NCBI RefSeq assembly: GCF_900169785.1
Contig: NZ_FWER01000002.1
Location: forward strand, 74,225 to 138,224
From: Rhizobium sullae
GTDB taxonomy: Bacteria > Pseudomonadota > Alphaproteobacteria > Rhizobiales > Rhizobiaceae
Direction of reading: 5' to 3'
DNA length: 64,000 bases
The translations under genes and the position numbers were made by a program. The notes beneath the pieces are model-generated. The model had not been told where the DNA came from. It saw only the letters and a list, made by a program, of their open reading frames with translations, and did not search any database. Shown in pieces: positions 18,158-27,253 of this stretch (position 1 is the first letter of the stretch; each line of letters starts with the position of its first letter).

Positions 18158-18994
18158 GTGTCCCTCGACGTCATTCTGCTCGTTCTCTTCGGCGCATTTT
18201 TGCACGCAACTTGGAACGCGATCATCAAGGCCGGAACCAACAAGTCGCTGGACGCGGCGCTGGTTTCGGCCGGCGGGGCCGTCGCGGCGATGCCGTTCCT
18301 AGCCTTCCTGCCATTGCCGCAGCCTGCGGCCTGGCCTTTCATCGGCGCATCGGCGATCCTGCAATTTGCGTATTTTCAGCTAGTCGCGGCCGCTTACCGC
18401 GCGGGCGATATCGGCCTCGTCTATCCGCTGATGCGCGGTTGCGCGCCGCTCCTAATCACCGCCACAAGCGGTTTCGTACTGAACGAGAGCCTTTCGGGCG
18501 GCGCTCTTATCGGCACGATGACGATCTGCGCCGGCATTCTGACGCTTGCCTTCGAGGCGCGGCACGGCAGCCGGCATGCCATCATGCTCGCGCTCGTCAA
18601 CGCCTGCGTCATCGCCAGCTATACCTATGTCGACGGCATTGGCGCGCGCATTTCCGGCAATGCTATTTCCTATACGCTGTGGATGGCGCTGCTGCCGCCG
18701 GTGCTGCTTTTCGCCTGGGCGATCGGCCGGCACGGGCTCTTCACCGTTGCCGTTCACGTCCGCTACAACTGGTGGCGCGGTCTCCTCGGCGGCTCAGGCT
18801 CGATTGCCTCCTACGGGTTCGCCCTCTGGGCCATGACAAAGGCGCCTGTCGCCACCGTCGCCGCGCTGCGGGAAACGTCGATCCTTTTCGCACTCATCAT
18901 TTCCGTCGTAGTGCTGAAGGAAAAGGCGAGCGTCTGGCGCTACATCGCCGGTGCGGTCATCGCTCTCGGCGGACTGATCCTGAAGCTGGGGTAA
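18158..18994 (+). CDS. EamA family permease
   Basis: A 278-residue inner-membrane protein with ten predicted helices in two EamA repeats (drug/metabolite transporter superfamily). The N-terminus LFGAFLHATWNAIIKAG is typical of the subgroup annotated as uncharacterised EamA exporters. The GTG at 18158 starts the conserved N-terminus, although no strong ribosome site is present. No riboswitch or enzyme neighbour hints at the substrate. It ends four bases before a relic antitoxin gene on the other strand. Confidence 0.82.
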   Translation: MSLDVILLVLFGAFLHATWNAIIKAGTNKSLDAALVSAGGAVAAMPFLAFLPLPQPAAWPFIGASAILQFAYFQLVAAAYRAGDIGLVYPLMRGCAPLLITATSGFVLNESLSGGALIGTMTICAGILTLAFEARHGSRHAIMLALVNACVIASYTYVDGIGARISGNAISYTLWMALLPPVLLFAWAIGRHGLFTVAVHVRYNWWRGLLGGSGSIASYGFALWAMTKAPVATVAALRETSILFALIISVVVLKEKASVWRYIAGAVIALGGLILKLG

Positions 18995-18997
18995 GGC

Positions 18998-19185
18998 CTA
19001 CGCAGCAGATTGAGCTGGATCCTCTTCCGAAATCCGCTCGCCGTTTTCACGCTCCGCAACGGCAACGGATTGCAGATTGAGCCAAAACTGCGGATCGCTT
19101 TAACGGCCGAGGTGAAGCGGGGCTGACGGCACGCTTCTCGTTGAGAATTTCCGAAATACGGCCACGGATGCGGACGAACTTCGAA
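18998..19185 (-). pseudogene. Relic of a HigA/VapI antitoxin gene
   Basis: Two pieces of an XRE-type HigA antitoxin can be read on the minus strand. The upstream piece gives RGRISEILNEKRAVS (from about 19166), the end of the HTH motif. In another frame, the downstream piece gives QFWLNLQSVAVAERENGERI and then SEEDPAQSAA and a stop at 18998-19000. The middle, where intact HigA has roughly ADTALRLxRxFG, is lost or frameshifted, and the N-terminal third is missing. No HigB toxin is nearby. It lies between the EamA gene and the crotonase. Confidence 0.7.
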
Positions 19186-19198
19186 CATTGCCTTCCTG

Positions 19199-20032
19199 CT
19201 ACTCGCCCGTCCATTCCGGCATCCGCTTTGCAAGGAACGCGCCGATGCCTTCCTCCGCGTCCGCGGTCAGCATGTTGTCGACCATCACCTGGGCCGCATA
19301 GCTGTAGGCTTCTTCCACAGGCATATCGAGTTGGCGGTAGAAGGCCTCCTTGCCGATCTTCAGCGTCAGCGGCGATTTCGAGGCGATGACGGACGCGTAT
19401 TTCGTCACGACCTGCGTCAGGTACTGCCTGGGCACGATGCGGTTGACGAGGCCGAAATCCTTGGCGGTCGAGGCATCGATCGTCTCGCCGGTCAGCAGCA
19501 TTTCCATCGCCTGCTTGCGGTGCGCGGCGCGCGTAACGGCGACCATGGGCGTCGAGCAGAAGAGCCCGATATTGACACCCGGCGTACAGAAGGTCGCATT
19601 GTCGGTGCAGATCGCCAGATCGCAGGAGGCCACGAGCTGGCAGCCTGCTGCCGTTGCCAGGCCTTCGATCTCCGCGATCACCGGCTTCGGCAGGCGGATG
19701 ATTTCCAGCATCAGATCGGCAGCGAGTGCAAATGTCTCCTCGAAGAAGGCCACCCCGCCGTCCGGATCGGCGCGATGGGCCGTCAGCTCTTTGAGATCGT
19801 GGCCGGCCGAGAAGACGTTGCCGGTCGATGCGATGACCACGACGCGGACAGCCGTGTCCTTTGCGGCGTTTTGCAGTTCGCCCATCAGCGTTTCCATGAC
19901 CGCGATCGAAAGCGCGTGGGCCGGCGGATTGTTGAATGTCAGCCGCAATATGCCGTCGCTGAACTGGCGAAGGACGAGTGCACCCTCACCCGCTTTGCTT
20001 GGATCCTTCCTGAAGGATACGACTTCGGCCAT
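19199..20032 (-). CDS. Enoyl-CoA hydratase/isomerase family protein, atypical active site
   Basis: A 277-residue crotonase-fold protein. The CoA-binding part is typical (SAGHDLKEL, then EIEGLATAAGCQLVASCDLAI), forming the oxyanion hole. Both glutamates that activate water in true hydratases are absent: the first (GGGCE in the classic enzyme) is AAGCQ and the second (FGQPE) is FCTPG. This pattern fits the ECHDC3-like subgroup, which is not known to hydrate. Function is therefore open. It is transcribed away from the thioesterase gene, with 73 bases between starts, and the two may act on related acyl-CoAs. Confidence 0.8.
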   Translation of the reverse strand: MAEVVSFRKDPSKAGEGALVLRQFSDGILRLTFNNPPAHALSIAVMETLMGELQNAAKDTAVRVVVIASTGNVFSAGHDLKELTAHRADPDGGVAFFEETFALAADLMLEIIRLPKPVIAEIEGLATAAGCQLVASCDLAICTDNATFCTPGVNIGLFCSTPMVAVTRAAHRKQAMEMLLTGETIDASTAKDFGLVNRIVPRQYLTQVVTKYASVIASKSPLTLKIGKEAFYRQLDMPVEEAYSYAAQVMVDNMLTADAEEGIGAFLAKRMPEWTGE

Positions 20033-20105
20033 GCTCTAACTCCTCACATTGCGATTTCGTGCTAACAGTTCTGGCACAAGCTACCGGCAATTTCGAGGAG
20101 AAGCG

Positions 20106-20531
20106 ATGCAACCGGTGATGACGATCGCGGAGCTCCGCCAATTTCTGGAAACCGACTTCCCGCAAATCCATACAGACGGCCGCGTCTTCACGGTGACGGA
20201 CATTACGCCCGGCAGCGTCTCGATGCGGCTCGATCCATCCGACCGGCACCTGCGCCCCGGCGGCACCGTGTCCGGCCCTGCCCTCTTCACGCTGGCGGAC
20301 GTCACCGCCTACGCCGCGGTGCTCGCCCATGTCGGCCCCGTCGCGCTTGCCGTCACCACCAGCCTCAACATCAACTTCCTGCGCCTGCCGAAGCTGCAGC
20401 CGACGACCTGCACCTGCAAAATCCTCAAGCTCGGAAAGCGGCTCGCCGTCATCGAGGCGGCCATCTTTCAACAGAATCCGGCCGAATTGGTGGCCCACGC
20501 AACGGCAACTTATTCGATTCCACCGCGATAA
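20106..20531 (+). CDS. PaaI family thioesterase
   Basis: A 141-residue hot-dog-fold protein. The PaaI/YbgC-like features are the SGPALFTLADVTAYAAVL helix, with Asp in place of the catalytic acid, and LNINFLRLP on the following strand. Such enzymes cleave acyl- or aryl-CoA thioesters in the cytosol as tetramers. The ATG at 20106 follows GAGGAGAAGCG. It lies divergent from the atypical crotonase, suggesting a shared acyl-CoA pathway, but the substrate is unknown. Confidence 0.82.
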   Translation: MQPVMTIAELRQFLETDFPQIHTDGRVFTVTDITPGSVSMRLDPSDRHLRPGGTVSGPALFTLADVTAYAAVLAHVGPVALAVTTSLNINFLRLPKLQPTTCTCKILKLGKRLAVIEAAIFQQNPAELVAHATATYSIPPR

Positions 20532-20609
20532 ATTTACGGTAGCATGTTACCACATAATCAACACATTGATTTTGTTCCGTATTTTTTATAGTAGAGCGAA
20601 TAGGTAATA

Positions 20610-20638
20610 TTGACCGTTAAAGCCTTTCCCTCTATACA
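20610..20638 (+). promoter_or_regulatory. Promoter of rplM-rpsI
   Basis: TTGACC, 17 bases, TATACA: a near-consensus sigma-70 promoter about 125 bases upstream of rplM, as expected for a strongly expressed ribosomal operon. Confidence 0.7.
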
Positions 20639-20651
20639 CCGCGCCAGAAAC

Positions 20652-20698
20652 GCAGCCTTTCCGGGCGGCTTTCTTTTTGGCGCGCCTTCGGGTGCGTC
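20652..20698 (+). promoter_or_regulatory. Structured leader of rplM-rpsI
   Basis: Two adjacent hairpins lie in the leader. The first is GCAGCC/GGCGGC with loop TTTCCG and is followed by TTTCTTTTT, resembling an attenuator. The second is GGCGCGCC-TTCG-GGTGCGTC, an 8-bp stem with two G-U pairs and a UUCG tetraloop. Such leaders often mediate feedback by a ribosomal protein; this one I do not recognise. Confidence 0.5.
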
Positions 20699-20761
20699 AA
20701 ACCAAGCAACAAGAAACGCCCTTGGCCCTCGGGCTCAGGGATCCGAAAGAGAGAATTTACT

Positions 20762-21226
20762 ATGGCAACCTTCTCCCAGAAGCCTGCAGAGGTGGAGAAG
20801 AAGTGGGTGATCATCGACGCCGAAGGGCTTGTCGTTGGCCGTCTCGCTTCCATCATCGCTATGCGTCTTCGCGGCAAGCACAAAGCTACTTTCACGCCTC
20901 ACGTTGACGACGGCGACAACGTTATCGTCATCAACGCCGACAAGGTCGTTTTCACCGGCAAGAAGTATTCCGACAAAGTCTACTACTGGCATACCGGTTA
21001 TGCCGGCGGCATCAAGGAGCGTAGCGCTCGCCAGATCATCGAAGGCCGCTTCCCGGAGCGCGTCCTTGAGAAGGCCGTTGAGCGCATGGTTCCGCGCGGC
21101 CCGCTCGGCCGCCGCCAGATGAAGAACCTCCGCGTCTACGCCGGTTCCAACCATCCCCATGAAGCCCAGCAGCCGGCCGTCCTCGACGTCGCCAAGCTGA
21201 ACAAGAAGAATGTAAGGAGCGCCTAA
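20762..21226 (+). CDS. rplM: 50S ribosomal protein L13
   Basis: A 154-residue L13, an early-assembling protein of the large subunit bound to 23S rRNA. Conserved blocks seen: [49 protein letters not shown] and [20 protein letters not shown]. Length is normal. It is followed by rpsI after two bases, the universal bacterial pair. Confidence 0.98.
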   Translation: MATFSQKPAEVEKKWVIIDAEGLVVGRLASIIAMRLRGKHKATFTPHVDDGDNVIVINADKVVFTGKKYSDKVYYWHTGYAGGIKERSARQIIEGRFPERVLEKAVERMVPRGPLGRRQMKNLRVYAGSNHPHEAQQPAVLDVAKLNKKNVRSA

Positions 21227-21228
21227 GA

Positions 21229-21696
21229 ATGGCTGACCTCTCCTCCCTGAAGGATCTCGGCACGTCGTCGGAAGCAGCTGCTCCCGTTCACGTCCGCAAG
21301 GTCGATTCGCTTGGCCGCTCCTATGCGACCGGCAAGCGTAAGGACGCCGTAGCCCGTGTTTGGCTAAAGCCCGGCTCAGGCAAAATCACCATCAACGGCA
21401 AGGACTTTTCGGCATACTTCGCCCGTCCGGTCCTTCAGATGATCCTGCGCCAGCCGATCGTCGCAGCTAGCCGCGACGGCCAGTTCGACATCGTTGCAAC
21501 TGTTGCAGGCGGCGGTCTTTCCGGCCAGGCCGGTGCCGTTCGTCACGGTCTTTCCAAGGCACTCACCTACTTCGAGCCGGGCCTTCGCGGCGTGCTCAAG
21601 AAGGGTGGCTTCCTGACCCGCGACAGCCGCGTCGTCGAGCGTAAGAAGTACGGCAAGGCCAAGGCCCGCCGTTCGTTCCAGTTCTCGAAGCGCTAA
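21229..21696 (+). CDS. rpsI: 30S ribosomal protein S9
   Basis: A 155-residue S9. The conserved core starts at [16 protein letters not shown] and includes [19 protein letters not shown], and the C-terminus ends in FSKR, whose final residues reach the P-site tRNA anticodon loop. The N-terminal extension of about 30 residues is usual in alphaproteobacteria. Cotranscribed with rplM. Confidence 0.98.
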   Translation: MADLSSLKDLGTSSEAAAPVHVRKVDSLGRSYATGKRKDAVARVWLKPGSGKITINGKDFSAYFARPVLQMILRQPIVAASRDGQFDIVATVAGGGLSGQAGAVRHGLSKALTYFEPGLRGVLKKGGFLTRDSRVVERKKYGKAKARRSFQFSKR

Positions 21697-21720
21697 TCGC
21701 TTCGGCATACGGATTTTTGC

Positions 21721-21751
21721 GAAGGCCGGGTTTTCCCGGCCTTTTCTTTTT
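21721..21751 (+). terminator. Terminator of rplM-rpsI
   Basis: AAGGCCGGG-TTTT-CCCGGCCTT, a 9-bp perfect stem followed by TTCTTTTT, 26 bases after the rpsI stop. A textbook intrinsic terminator. Confidence 0.92.
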
Positions 21752-21771
21752 GCCACCCTCGCAACCGGCCG

Positions 21772-22233
21772 TCAGATCGGCAGCTCGGTCGTCGACTTCA
21801 GTTCGCGCAGGACGAAGCTCGAAACCACGTTGCGCACATGCGGATTGCGCATCAGGTAGCGTGTCATGAAGGCTTCGTAGGCCTCGACGTCGCGCGCCCT
21901 GATCTTCAGCATATAGTCGAACGTCCCGGACAGCGCGTAGCATTCCATGATCTCGGGCCGGTCGCGCACTGCGGCGGCAAAGGCTTCGATCGCCTCCTCG
22001 TGGTGATCCTCCAACGTCACATGGGCGATGATGCAGAGCTTGAGATCAAGCTTGGCCGGATCGAGAAGCGCCACGCGCTTGCGAATGACGCCTTCCGTCT
22101 CGAGTTCCTGCATTTTGCGCCAGGCGGTGCTTTGCGACATGCCGGCCTTTTCGGCGAGTTCGGCAAGCGACAGACCGCTGCCGGCCTGCACAAGCTGCAG
22201 GAGTTTGCGGGCCGCTTTCACATTTTCCTTCAT
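21772..22233 (-). CDS. Lrp/AsnC family transcriptional regulator
   Basis: A 153-residue regulator. The N-terminal winged HTH reads SLAELAEKAGMSQSTAWRKMQELETEGVI, and the C-terminal ligand-binding RAM domain contains ECYALSGTFDYMLKIRARDVEAYEAF. These proteins form octamers that respond to an amino acid. It is divergent from phenylalanine hydroxylase with 156 bases between the starts, so phhA is the likely target and an aromatic amino acid the likely ligand (inference). The start at 22233 is chosen for GAGAGGGG just upstream. Confidence 0.88.
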   Translation of the reverse strand: MKENVKAARKLLQLVQAGSGLSLAELAEKAGMSQSTAWRKMQELETEGVIRKRVALLDPAKLDLKLCIIAHVTLEDHHEEAIEAFAAAVRDRPEIMECYALSGTFDYMLKIRARDVEAYEAFMTRYLMRNPHVRNVVSSFVLRELKSTTELPI

Positions 22234-22389
22234 TTTTTCCCCTCTCCGCGGATTATTCTCCCATTTTCCAACCATAATCCGGCAATGCTGAAATGTTTAC
22301 CCGCATTTCCGGGATATAATGGTGGTGACATGACAGCCGGCGACTGAAATTGCCCCAACTCATTGGATCAGAAGAACTGGAGGCCGCTC

Positions 22390-23181
22390 ATGACCAAGGA
22401 AAGCACCTACATGGCGAACCTGCCGGATGCGGACGGCATCTATCACTACACGGCCGAGGAAGACCAAATCTGGAGCGAGCTTTATCAGCGCCAGATGACG
22501 CTGCTCGCCGACAAAGCCTGTCGGGAATATCTGGACGGCGTGAAGACGCTCGGATTGAAGCCGGACAAGGTTCCGCAGCTTCGCGACGTCAACCGGCGCC
22601 TCAATGAAACCACCGGCTTCGGCGTGGAAGGGGTGCCAGCCCTCATCCCGCCGTCGCGCTTCTATGAATTGCTGTCGCAGGGCAGGTTTCCACTGGCGAC
22701 GTTCATCCGCCGCCGCGAACACATCGACTACATCGAGGAGCCGGATATCTTCCACGAGGTCTTCGGCCATTGTCCGCTGCTGACCAACCAGAGCTACGCC
22801 AATTTCGTGCGCCGCTTCGGCGAGAAGGCAGTCGGCCTCGGAAAGGGATATTCTTGGCATCTGTTCCGGATTTTCTGGTTCACGGTGGAATTCGGCCTGA
22901 TCAAAACGTCGCAGGGACGCCGCTGCTTCGGCGCCGGCATTGTCTCCTCGCCCAGCGAGACGCGGGCGGCGATGGAGGGCAAGGCATGCGAGTTCCGGCC
23001 CTTCGACCTGATGACGGTGCTGAGGACGCCATACCGGATCGACATCGTCCAGCCAATCTACTACGTGATTGACAGCTTTTCGCAGCTGGAGTCGATCATC
23101 GAAGAAGATATCGGCGCCCGCATCAACGAGGCCAAGGCGCTCGGCGACTTTCCGCCGGCATTCGAAGCCAAGGCGTCCTGA
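22390..23181 (+). CDS. phhA: Phenylalanine 4-monooxygenase
   Basis: A 263-residue bacterial phenylalanine hydroxylase, turning phenylalanine into tyrosine with O2, tetrahydropterin and non-haem iron. The iron-binding HEVFGH motif provides two histidines, and the third ligand glutamate is in FWFTVEFGL. The pterin-contact region RDVNRRLNETTGFGVEGVPALIP is intact. There is no N-terminal regulatory ACT domain, as expected in bacteria. The ATG at 22390 follows CTGGAGG. Probably controlled by the divergent Lrp-type regulator. Confidence 0.93.
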   Translation: MTKESTYMANLPDADGIYHYTAEEDQIWSELYQRQMTLLADKACREYLDGVKTLGLKPDKVPQLRDVNRRLNETTGFGVEGVPALIPPSRFYELLSQGRFPLATFIRRREHIDYIEEPDIFHEVFGHCPLLTNQSYANFVRRFGEKAVGLGKGYSWHLFRIFWFTVEFGLIKTSQGRRCFGAGIVSSPSETRAAMEGKACEFRPFDLMTVLRTPYRIDIVQPIYYVIDSFSQLESIIEEDIGARINEAKALGDFPPAFEAKAS

Positions 23182-23264
23182 GAGGCCGGAATTTCGCTTC
23201 CTTCGTGCTTGCCTTGTCGGCTCTGATTGTCCAACGTCGCGCCAAGCTATAATGGAGGGACGCC

Positions 23265-24218
23265 ATGGCACAGAAGTCGATCGATCACGCCTTTACGGCA
23301 ACCAGCCTCACTTCGACGGCCACCGATCCGACCTTTGCCGGCGCGCTTTCGTTCATGCGGCGGCGGTTCACGAAGGATCTCGTGGGCGCCGACGCTGTTG
23401 TCTGGGGCGTCCCTTTTGACGCAGCGACCTCCAACAGACCGGGAACGCGCTTCGGGCCGCAGGCGATCCGCCGCGCCTCGGCAATCTTCGACAACGATCC
23501 GCAGTATCCCTTCAATCGCGAGATTTTCGCCGAGATGGCGGTGATCGACTACGGCGACTGCTTGCTCGACTACGGCAATCACCAAGAGACGCCGGCGGCC
23601 ATCGAGCGGCAGGCAAACACAATTCTCGACAGCGGCGCCTTCATGCTGACGCTCGGCGGCGATCACTATGTCACATGGCCGATCGTGAAAGCGCATGCCG
23701 CCAGGCACGGACCGCTGGCGCTGGTGCAGTTCGACGCACATCAGGATACCTGGCTCGACGACGACCGGCGGATCGACCACGGCTCCTTCGTGGCGCGCGC
23801 CGTTCGCGACGGCATCATCGATGCCGGCCGCTCCATCCAGATCGGCATCCGCACCCACGCGCCGGAGGATTTCGGCATCCGGATTCTCTACGGCCACCAG
23901 GTCGAAGAGATGAGCGCCGCCGAGATCGCTTCGATAGTGATCTCGCACACGAATGGCGCTCCAGTCTATCTGACCTTCGATATCGACTGCCTCGATCCGG
24001 CCTATGCGCCGGGCACTGGCACGCCGGTTGCCGGCGGGCCGTCGAGCGCCAAGGTTCTTTCGGTCCTGCAGCGCCTGCACCAGCTCGATATCCGCGGCGC
24101 GGACGTGGTCGAGGTCTCGCCGCCCTACGATCACGCGGATATCAGCGCCATTGCGGGGGCGACAGTCGCGATGTATATGCTGGGGCTCCGCGCCGAGAGG
24201 CGCGCGGCGGCACGCTGA
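23265..24218 (+). CDS. speB: Agmatinase/ureohydrolase
   Basis: A 317-residue arginase-superfamily enzyme. Manganese ligands are visible in GGDHY, DAHQDTW and DIDCLDPAYAPGTGTP, the last containing the two-aspartate site. The family splits agmatine to putrescine and urea, but related members act on guanidinobutyrate or formiminoglutamate, so substrate is less sure than family. It lies 46 bases after a possible GGAGGG site downstream of phhA and 78 bases before argC; the three share a strand and amino-acid metabolism but need not be one operon. Confidence 0.85.
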   Translation: MAQKSIDHAFTATSLTSTATDPTFAGALSFMRRRFTKDLVGADAVVWGVPFDAATSNRPGTRFGPQAIRRASAIFDNDPQYPFNREIFAEMAVIDYGDCLLDYGNHQETPAAIERQANTILDSGAFMLTLGGDHYVTWPIVKAHAARHGPLALVQFDAHQDTWLDDDRRIDHGSFVARAVRDGIIDAGRSIQIGIRTHAPEDFGIRILYGHQVEEMSAAEIASIVISHTNGAPVYLTFDIDCLDPAYAPGTGTPVAGGPSSAKVLSVLQRLHQLDIRGADVVEVSPPYDHADISAIAGATVAMYMLGLRAERRAAAR

Positions 24219-24296
24219 AGCCGTTATCAATCTGACTCAACTTCATGGCACATTGATCCGGAAGCAATCCGAACTCATTGAAAGCGCAGGATTATC

Positions 24297-25229
24297 ATGG
24301 CACCGAAAATCTTCATCGATGGCGAACACGGCACGACGGGTCTGCAGATCCGCACGCGCATGGCCGGCCGGCGTGATGTCGAGCTTTTGTCCATTCCGGA
24401 AGCCGAACGCCGCAATGCCGCAATGCGCGAGGACATGCTGAACAGCGCGGATATAGCTATCCTCTGCCTGCCCGACGATGCGTCGAAGGAAGCCGTTCAG
24501 ATGGTTTCGGCGAACAACAATACGCGCGTCATCGACACGTCGACCGCCTTCCGCGTCAATCCTGGCTGGGCCTACGGGTTTGCCGAAATGGACAAGGAGC
24601 AGGCCGGTAAGATCAGGGCCGCCCGCTTCGTCGCCAATCCGGGCTGCTATCCGACGGGCGCCATCGGCCTCATCCGGCCGCTGCGTGCCGCCGGCATTCT
24701 GCCGGACGGCTATCCGGTCACCGTCAACGCGGTCTCCGGCTATACCGGAGGCGGCAAGCAGATGATCGCGCAGATCGAAGACCAAAGCCGCGAAGACGCG
24801 ATCACCGCGCCGCATTTCCTTTACGGCCTGCCGCTGACCCACAAGCACGTGCCGGAAATGAAAATCCATGGTCTGCTCGACCGCGCGCCGATCTTCTCGC
24901 CTTCCGTCGGCAAGTTCCCGCAAGGCATGATCGTGCAGGTGCCGCTCTATCTCGACGATCTCCCGGGTGACGTGACGCTAGAGAGCATCCATGCGGCGCT
25001 GACGGCCCATTATGCCGGCCAGGACATCGTCACGGTCGTGCCGCTCGAGAAAAGCCGCACGCTTCCCCGCATTGATGCCGTCGAGCTTGCCGGCAAGGAC
25101 ACGATGAAGCTCTTCGTGTTCGGAACGCCCGGCGCGGGCCAGGTCAACCTCGTCGCCCTGCTCGACAATCTCGGCAAGGGGGCCTCGGGCGCAGCCGTCC
25201 AGAACATGGACCTGATGCTCGCCTCGTAA
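24297..25229 (+). CDS. argC: N-acetyl-gamma-glutamyl-phosphate reductase (type 2)
   Basis: A 310-residue NADPH-dependent enzyme of the third step of arginine synthesis. The catalytic cysteine is in NPGCYPTGA. The short N-terminus [17 protein letters not shown], with GxxGTTG, and overall length of about 310 identify the type 2 (AGPR-2) form common in rhizobia. The rest ([18 protein letters not shown]) is typical. It is followed by a decayed TauE gene. Confidence 0.95.
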   Translation: MAPKIFIDGEHGTTGLQIRTRMAGRRDVELLSIPEAERRNAAMREDMLNSADIAILCLPDDASKEAVQMVSANNNTRVIDTSTAFRVNPGWAYGFAEMDKEQAGKIRAARFVANPGCYPTGAIGLIRPLRAAGILPDGYPVTVNAVSGYTGGGKQMIAQIEDQSREDAITAPHFLYGLPLTHKHVPEMKIHGLLDRAPIFSPSVGKFPQGMIVQVPLYLDDLPGDVTLESIHAALTAHYAGQDIVTVVPLEKSRTLPRIDAVELAGKDTMKLFVFGTPGAGQVNLVALLDNLGKGASGAAVQNMDLMLAS

Positions 25230-25250
25230 ACCGTCCGGAGCCCCGCCGAC

Positions 25251-26017
25251 ATGCCGAACGATACGCTTCGGCGGGCGTTGCCGAATAGTTTCCGCAGCGC
25301 TGTCAGAGGATGGTATCCTTGCGTTGATCTTTTTGGCCTTCGTTGCCGGGCTCGCGCGCGGCTTTCGGGCCTCGGGGCGGCGCTGATCTTCATTCCGCTC
25401 GGCGAAGCGACCGTCGGCCGGAAGCTGATTCCGCCCGTTTTGCTGCTCATTGACGGACTTGCGACGCTCGGCATGATTCCACCTGCCTGGCACAGCGCCA
25501 ACCGGCGCGAGCTGTTCGCGATGGCGGGCGGCGCAGCGCTCGGCGTTCCTGCGGGCACAGTCGCACTTGCGCTGATGTGATGCTCCGCTGGATCATCACC
25601 GTCATCCCCATCTCACTGCTGGCACCGCTCGTATCCGGCTGGCGCTACCACGGCGAGCCGCGCGCCGCTCAGTGCCGGGGTCGGCCTCACCAGCGGCGCG
25701 GCACAGCTCGGCGACCCGCCGGTCGTTGCGTATTGGGCCGGCGGCAAGAGCGACTTCACCCGTGTCCGGGCGAATGTCATCCTCTACTTCGCGATCTCCA
25801 CCCGATTCAGCGCGATCAGCTATTATGCCGGAGGGCTTTTCGTCCAGGCCGCCTTCGCGCTGACGCTCGTCGTTCTGCCGGGCTATGCGCTCGGCCTCTA
25901 TGACGGCTCGAAGCTATTCGGATTGGTAAGGAGGGCACCTTCCGGCTGATCTGCTATCTGCTCATCGCCGCGGCCGCCATCATCGGCATGCCGGCGCTCG
26001 ACGGGATTTTGCAGTAA
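25251..26017 (+). pseudogene. Decayed TauE/SafE-type permease gene
   Basis: A sulphite exporter TauE/SafE-like membrane protein is spread over three reading frames. The order is: MPNDTL (frame of 25251); then SEDGILALIFLAFVAGLARG in the next frame; then LGAALIFIPL to VPAGTVALALM and a stop near 25580; then LRWIITVIPISLLAPLVSGW in a third frame; then LSAGVGLTSGAAQLG through to DGSKLFGL back in the first; then FRLICYLLIAAAAIIGMPAL to the stop at 26015. At least five frameshifts are needed, so it is not a sequencing slip. The start codon and final stop survive. Confidence 0.85.
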
Positions 26018-26038
26018 GCGCCCAACGCCACCTCCTGC

Positions 26039-27142
26039 TCAGTCTCTTTCGGCAACTATCGTGTCGCGCGGAAACTCGCCGTAGAAGGCGCGCCAGTTGG
26101 CGACGGCGAAGCCCAGGACGACGAGGGCACCGGCCTGGTGCAGAAGACCCCAATGAAGCGGGACCTGCAGGAGGAGTGTGGCGATGCCGATTGCGGCCTG
26201 CAGCGCGACGAGCGCGAAGAGGACGACGGCGCGGCGGGCGTGGGTGGTTTGAGGGGCTGCGCGGAGCGCGATCACCATGTTGATCAACGCGAGCGCGAAG
26301 AGCGCGTAGGCGCCGGCGCGATGGATGAACTGTACGGTCTTCGGGTTTTCAAAGAAGTTGATCCAGGCGGGCTGCTGGATAAGAAGGTCGGACGGGATGA
26401 TCGCGCCATCCATCAGCGGCCAGGTGTTGTAGGTGAAGCCTGCATCGAGGCCGGCAACCAGCGCGCCGAGATAGATCTGGAAGAGCGAGAGGGCTGCGAT
26501 TATCGCTGCCCATGTCCGCGAGCTTACGGTGGGCGCGGCGTCATCCGAATGGGGAGAAAGGCCCCGCATGATCCACATGCAGGCCGCAAAGATCAGACAG
26601 GCCATGACGAGGTGCGTCGCCAGGCGATACTGGCTGACATCGGTGCGGACCGAAAGACCGGAAGAGACCATCCACCAGCCGATGAAGCCCTGCAGGCCGC
26701 CGAGCGCCAGGATGCCGATGAGCGGCCAGCGCAGATGCCGTTCGACCATGCCCGCCACCCAGAAATAGGCAAGCGGCAAAGCAAAAATGACGCCGATCCC
26801 GCGGGCGATCAGCCGATGCGCCCATTCCCACCAGAAGATGGTCTTGAAATCCTCGACGGTCATGTCGCTATTCAACTGCTGGAATTCGGGGATGCGCTGG
26901 TAGAGCTTGAACTCTTCCTCCCATTCGGCGGCAGTGAGCGGCGGAACGATCCCATGGATCGGCTTCCATTCGGTGATCGAGAGGCCGGAATTGGTAAGCC
27001 GCGTCGCGCCGCCGACGAGGACGAGACTGACGAGCGCGAGAAGCACGAAACCAAGCCACATGCGGAGCGCGCGGCGGTTCCTGTCCAGCCTGTGGACCTC
27101 GCTCAAGATCGCCTGTTCCGTGGTCGAGTTCGCGACAGCCAT
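26039..27142 (-). CDS. ctaA: Haem A synthase
   Basis: A 367-residue inner-membrane enzyme turning haem O into haem A for cytochrome aa3 oxidase. Eight hydrophobic helices, with conserved GGATRLTNSGLSITEWKP in the first loop, EWAHRLIARGIG, and histidines in the second half (QFIHRAGAYALF and HWGLLHQAGA) that bind haem. It is the type without the extracellular cysteine pair, as in alphaproteobacteria. The ATG at 27142 follows AAGGAG; the longer frame to 27376 is not supported. Confidence 0.94.
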   Translation of the reverse strand: MAVANSTTEQAILSEVHRLDRNRRALRMWLGFVLLALVSLVLVGGATRLTNSGLSITEWKPIHGIVPPLTAAEWEEEFKLYQRIPEFQQLNSDMTVEDFKTIFWWEWAHRLIARGIGVIFALPLAYFWVAGMVERHLRWPLIGILALGGLQGFIGWWMVSSGLSVRTDVSQYRLATHLVMACLIFAACMWIMRGLSPHSDDAAPTVSSRTWAAIIAALSLFQIYLGALVAGLDAGFTYNTWPLMDGAIIPSDLLIQQPAWINFFENPKTVQFIHRAGAYALFALALINMVIALRAAPQTTHARRAVVLFALVALQAAIGIATLLLQVPLHWGLLHQAGALVVLGFAVANWRAFYGEFPRDTIVAERD

Positions 27143-27253
27143 GATTGCTCCTTCTTTCCGGCAGTTGATTTGCCCCACCGGCTCATGCAAAACAAGCCCC
27201 GAAGCTTTGCGGCATGCCGTCGCGCCGCTCCATACGTTCCGGAAAGAGAATTC

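Noticed and set aside
26138..27253. Long plus-strand frame opposite ctaA running into DUF2842
   Set aside because: Only its last 69 codons make a recognised protein with a plausible start; the rest is a shadow of ctaA.
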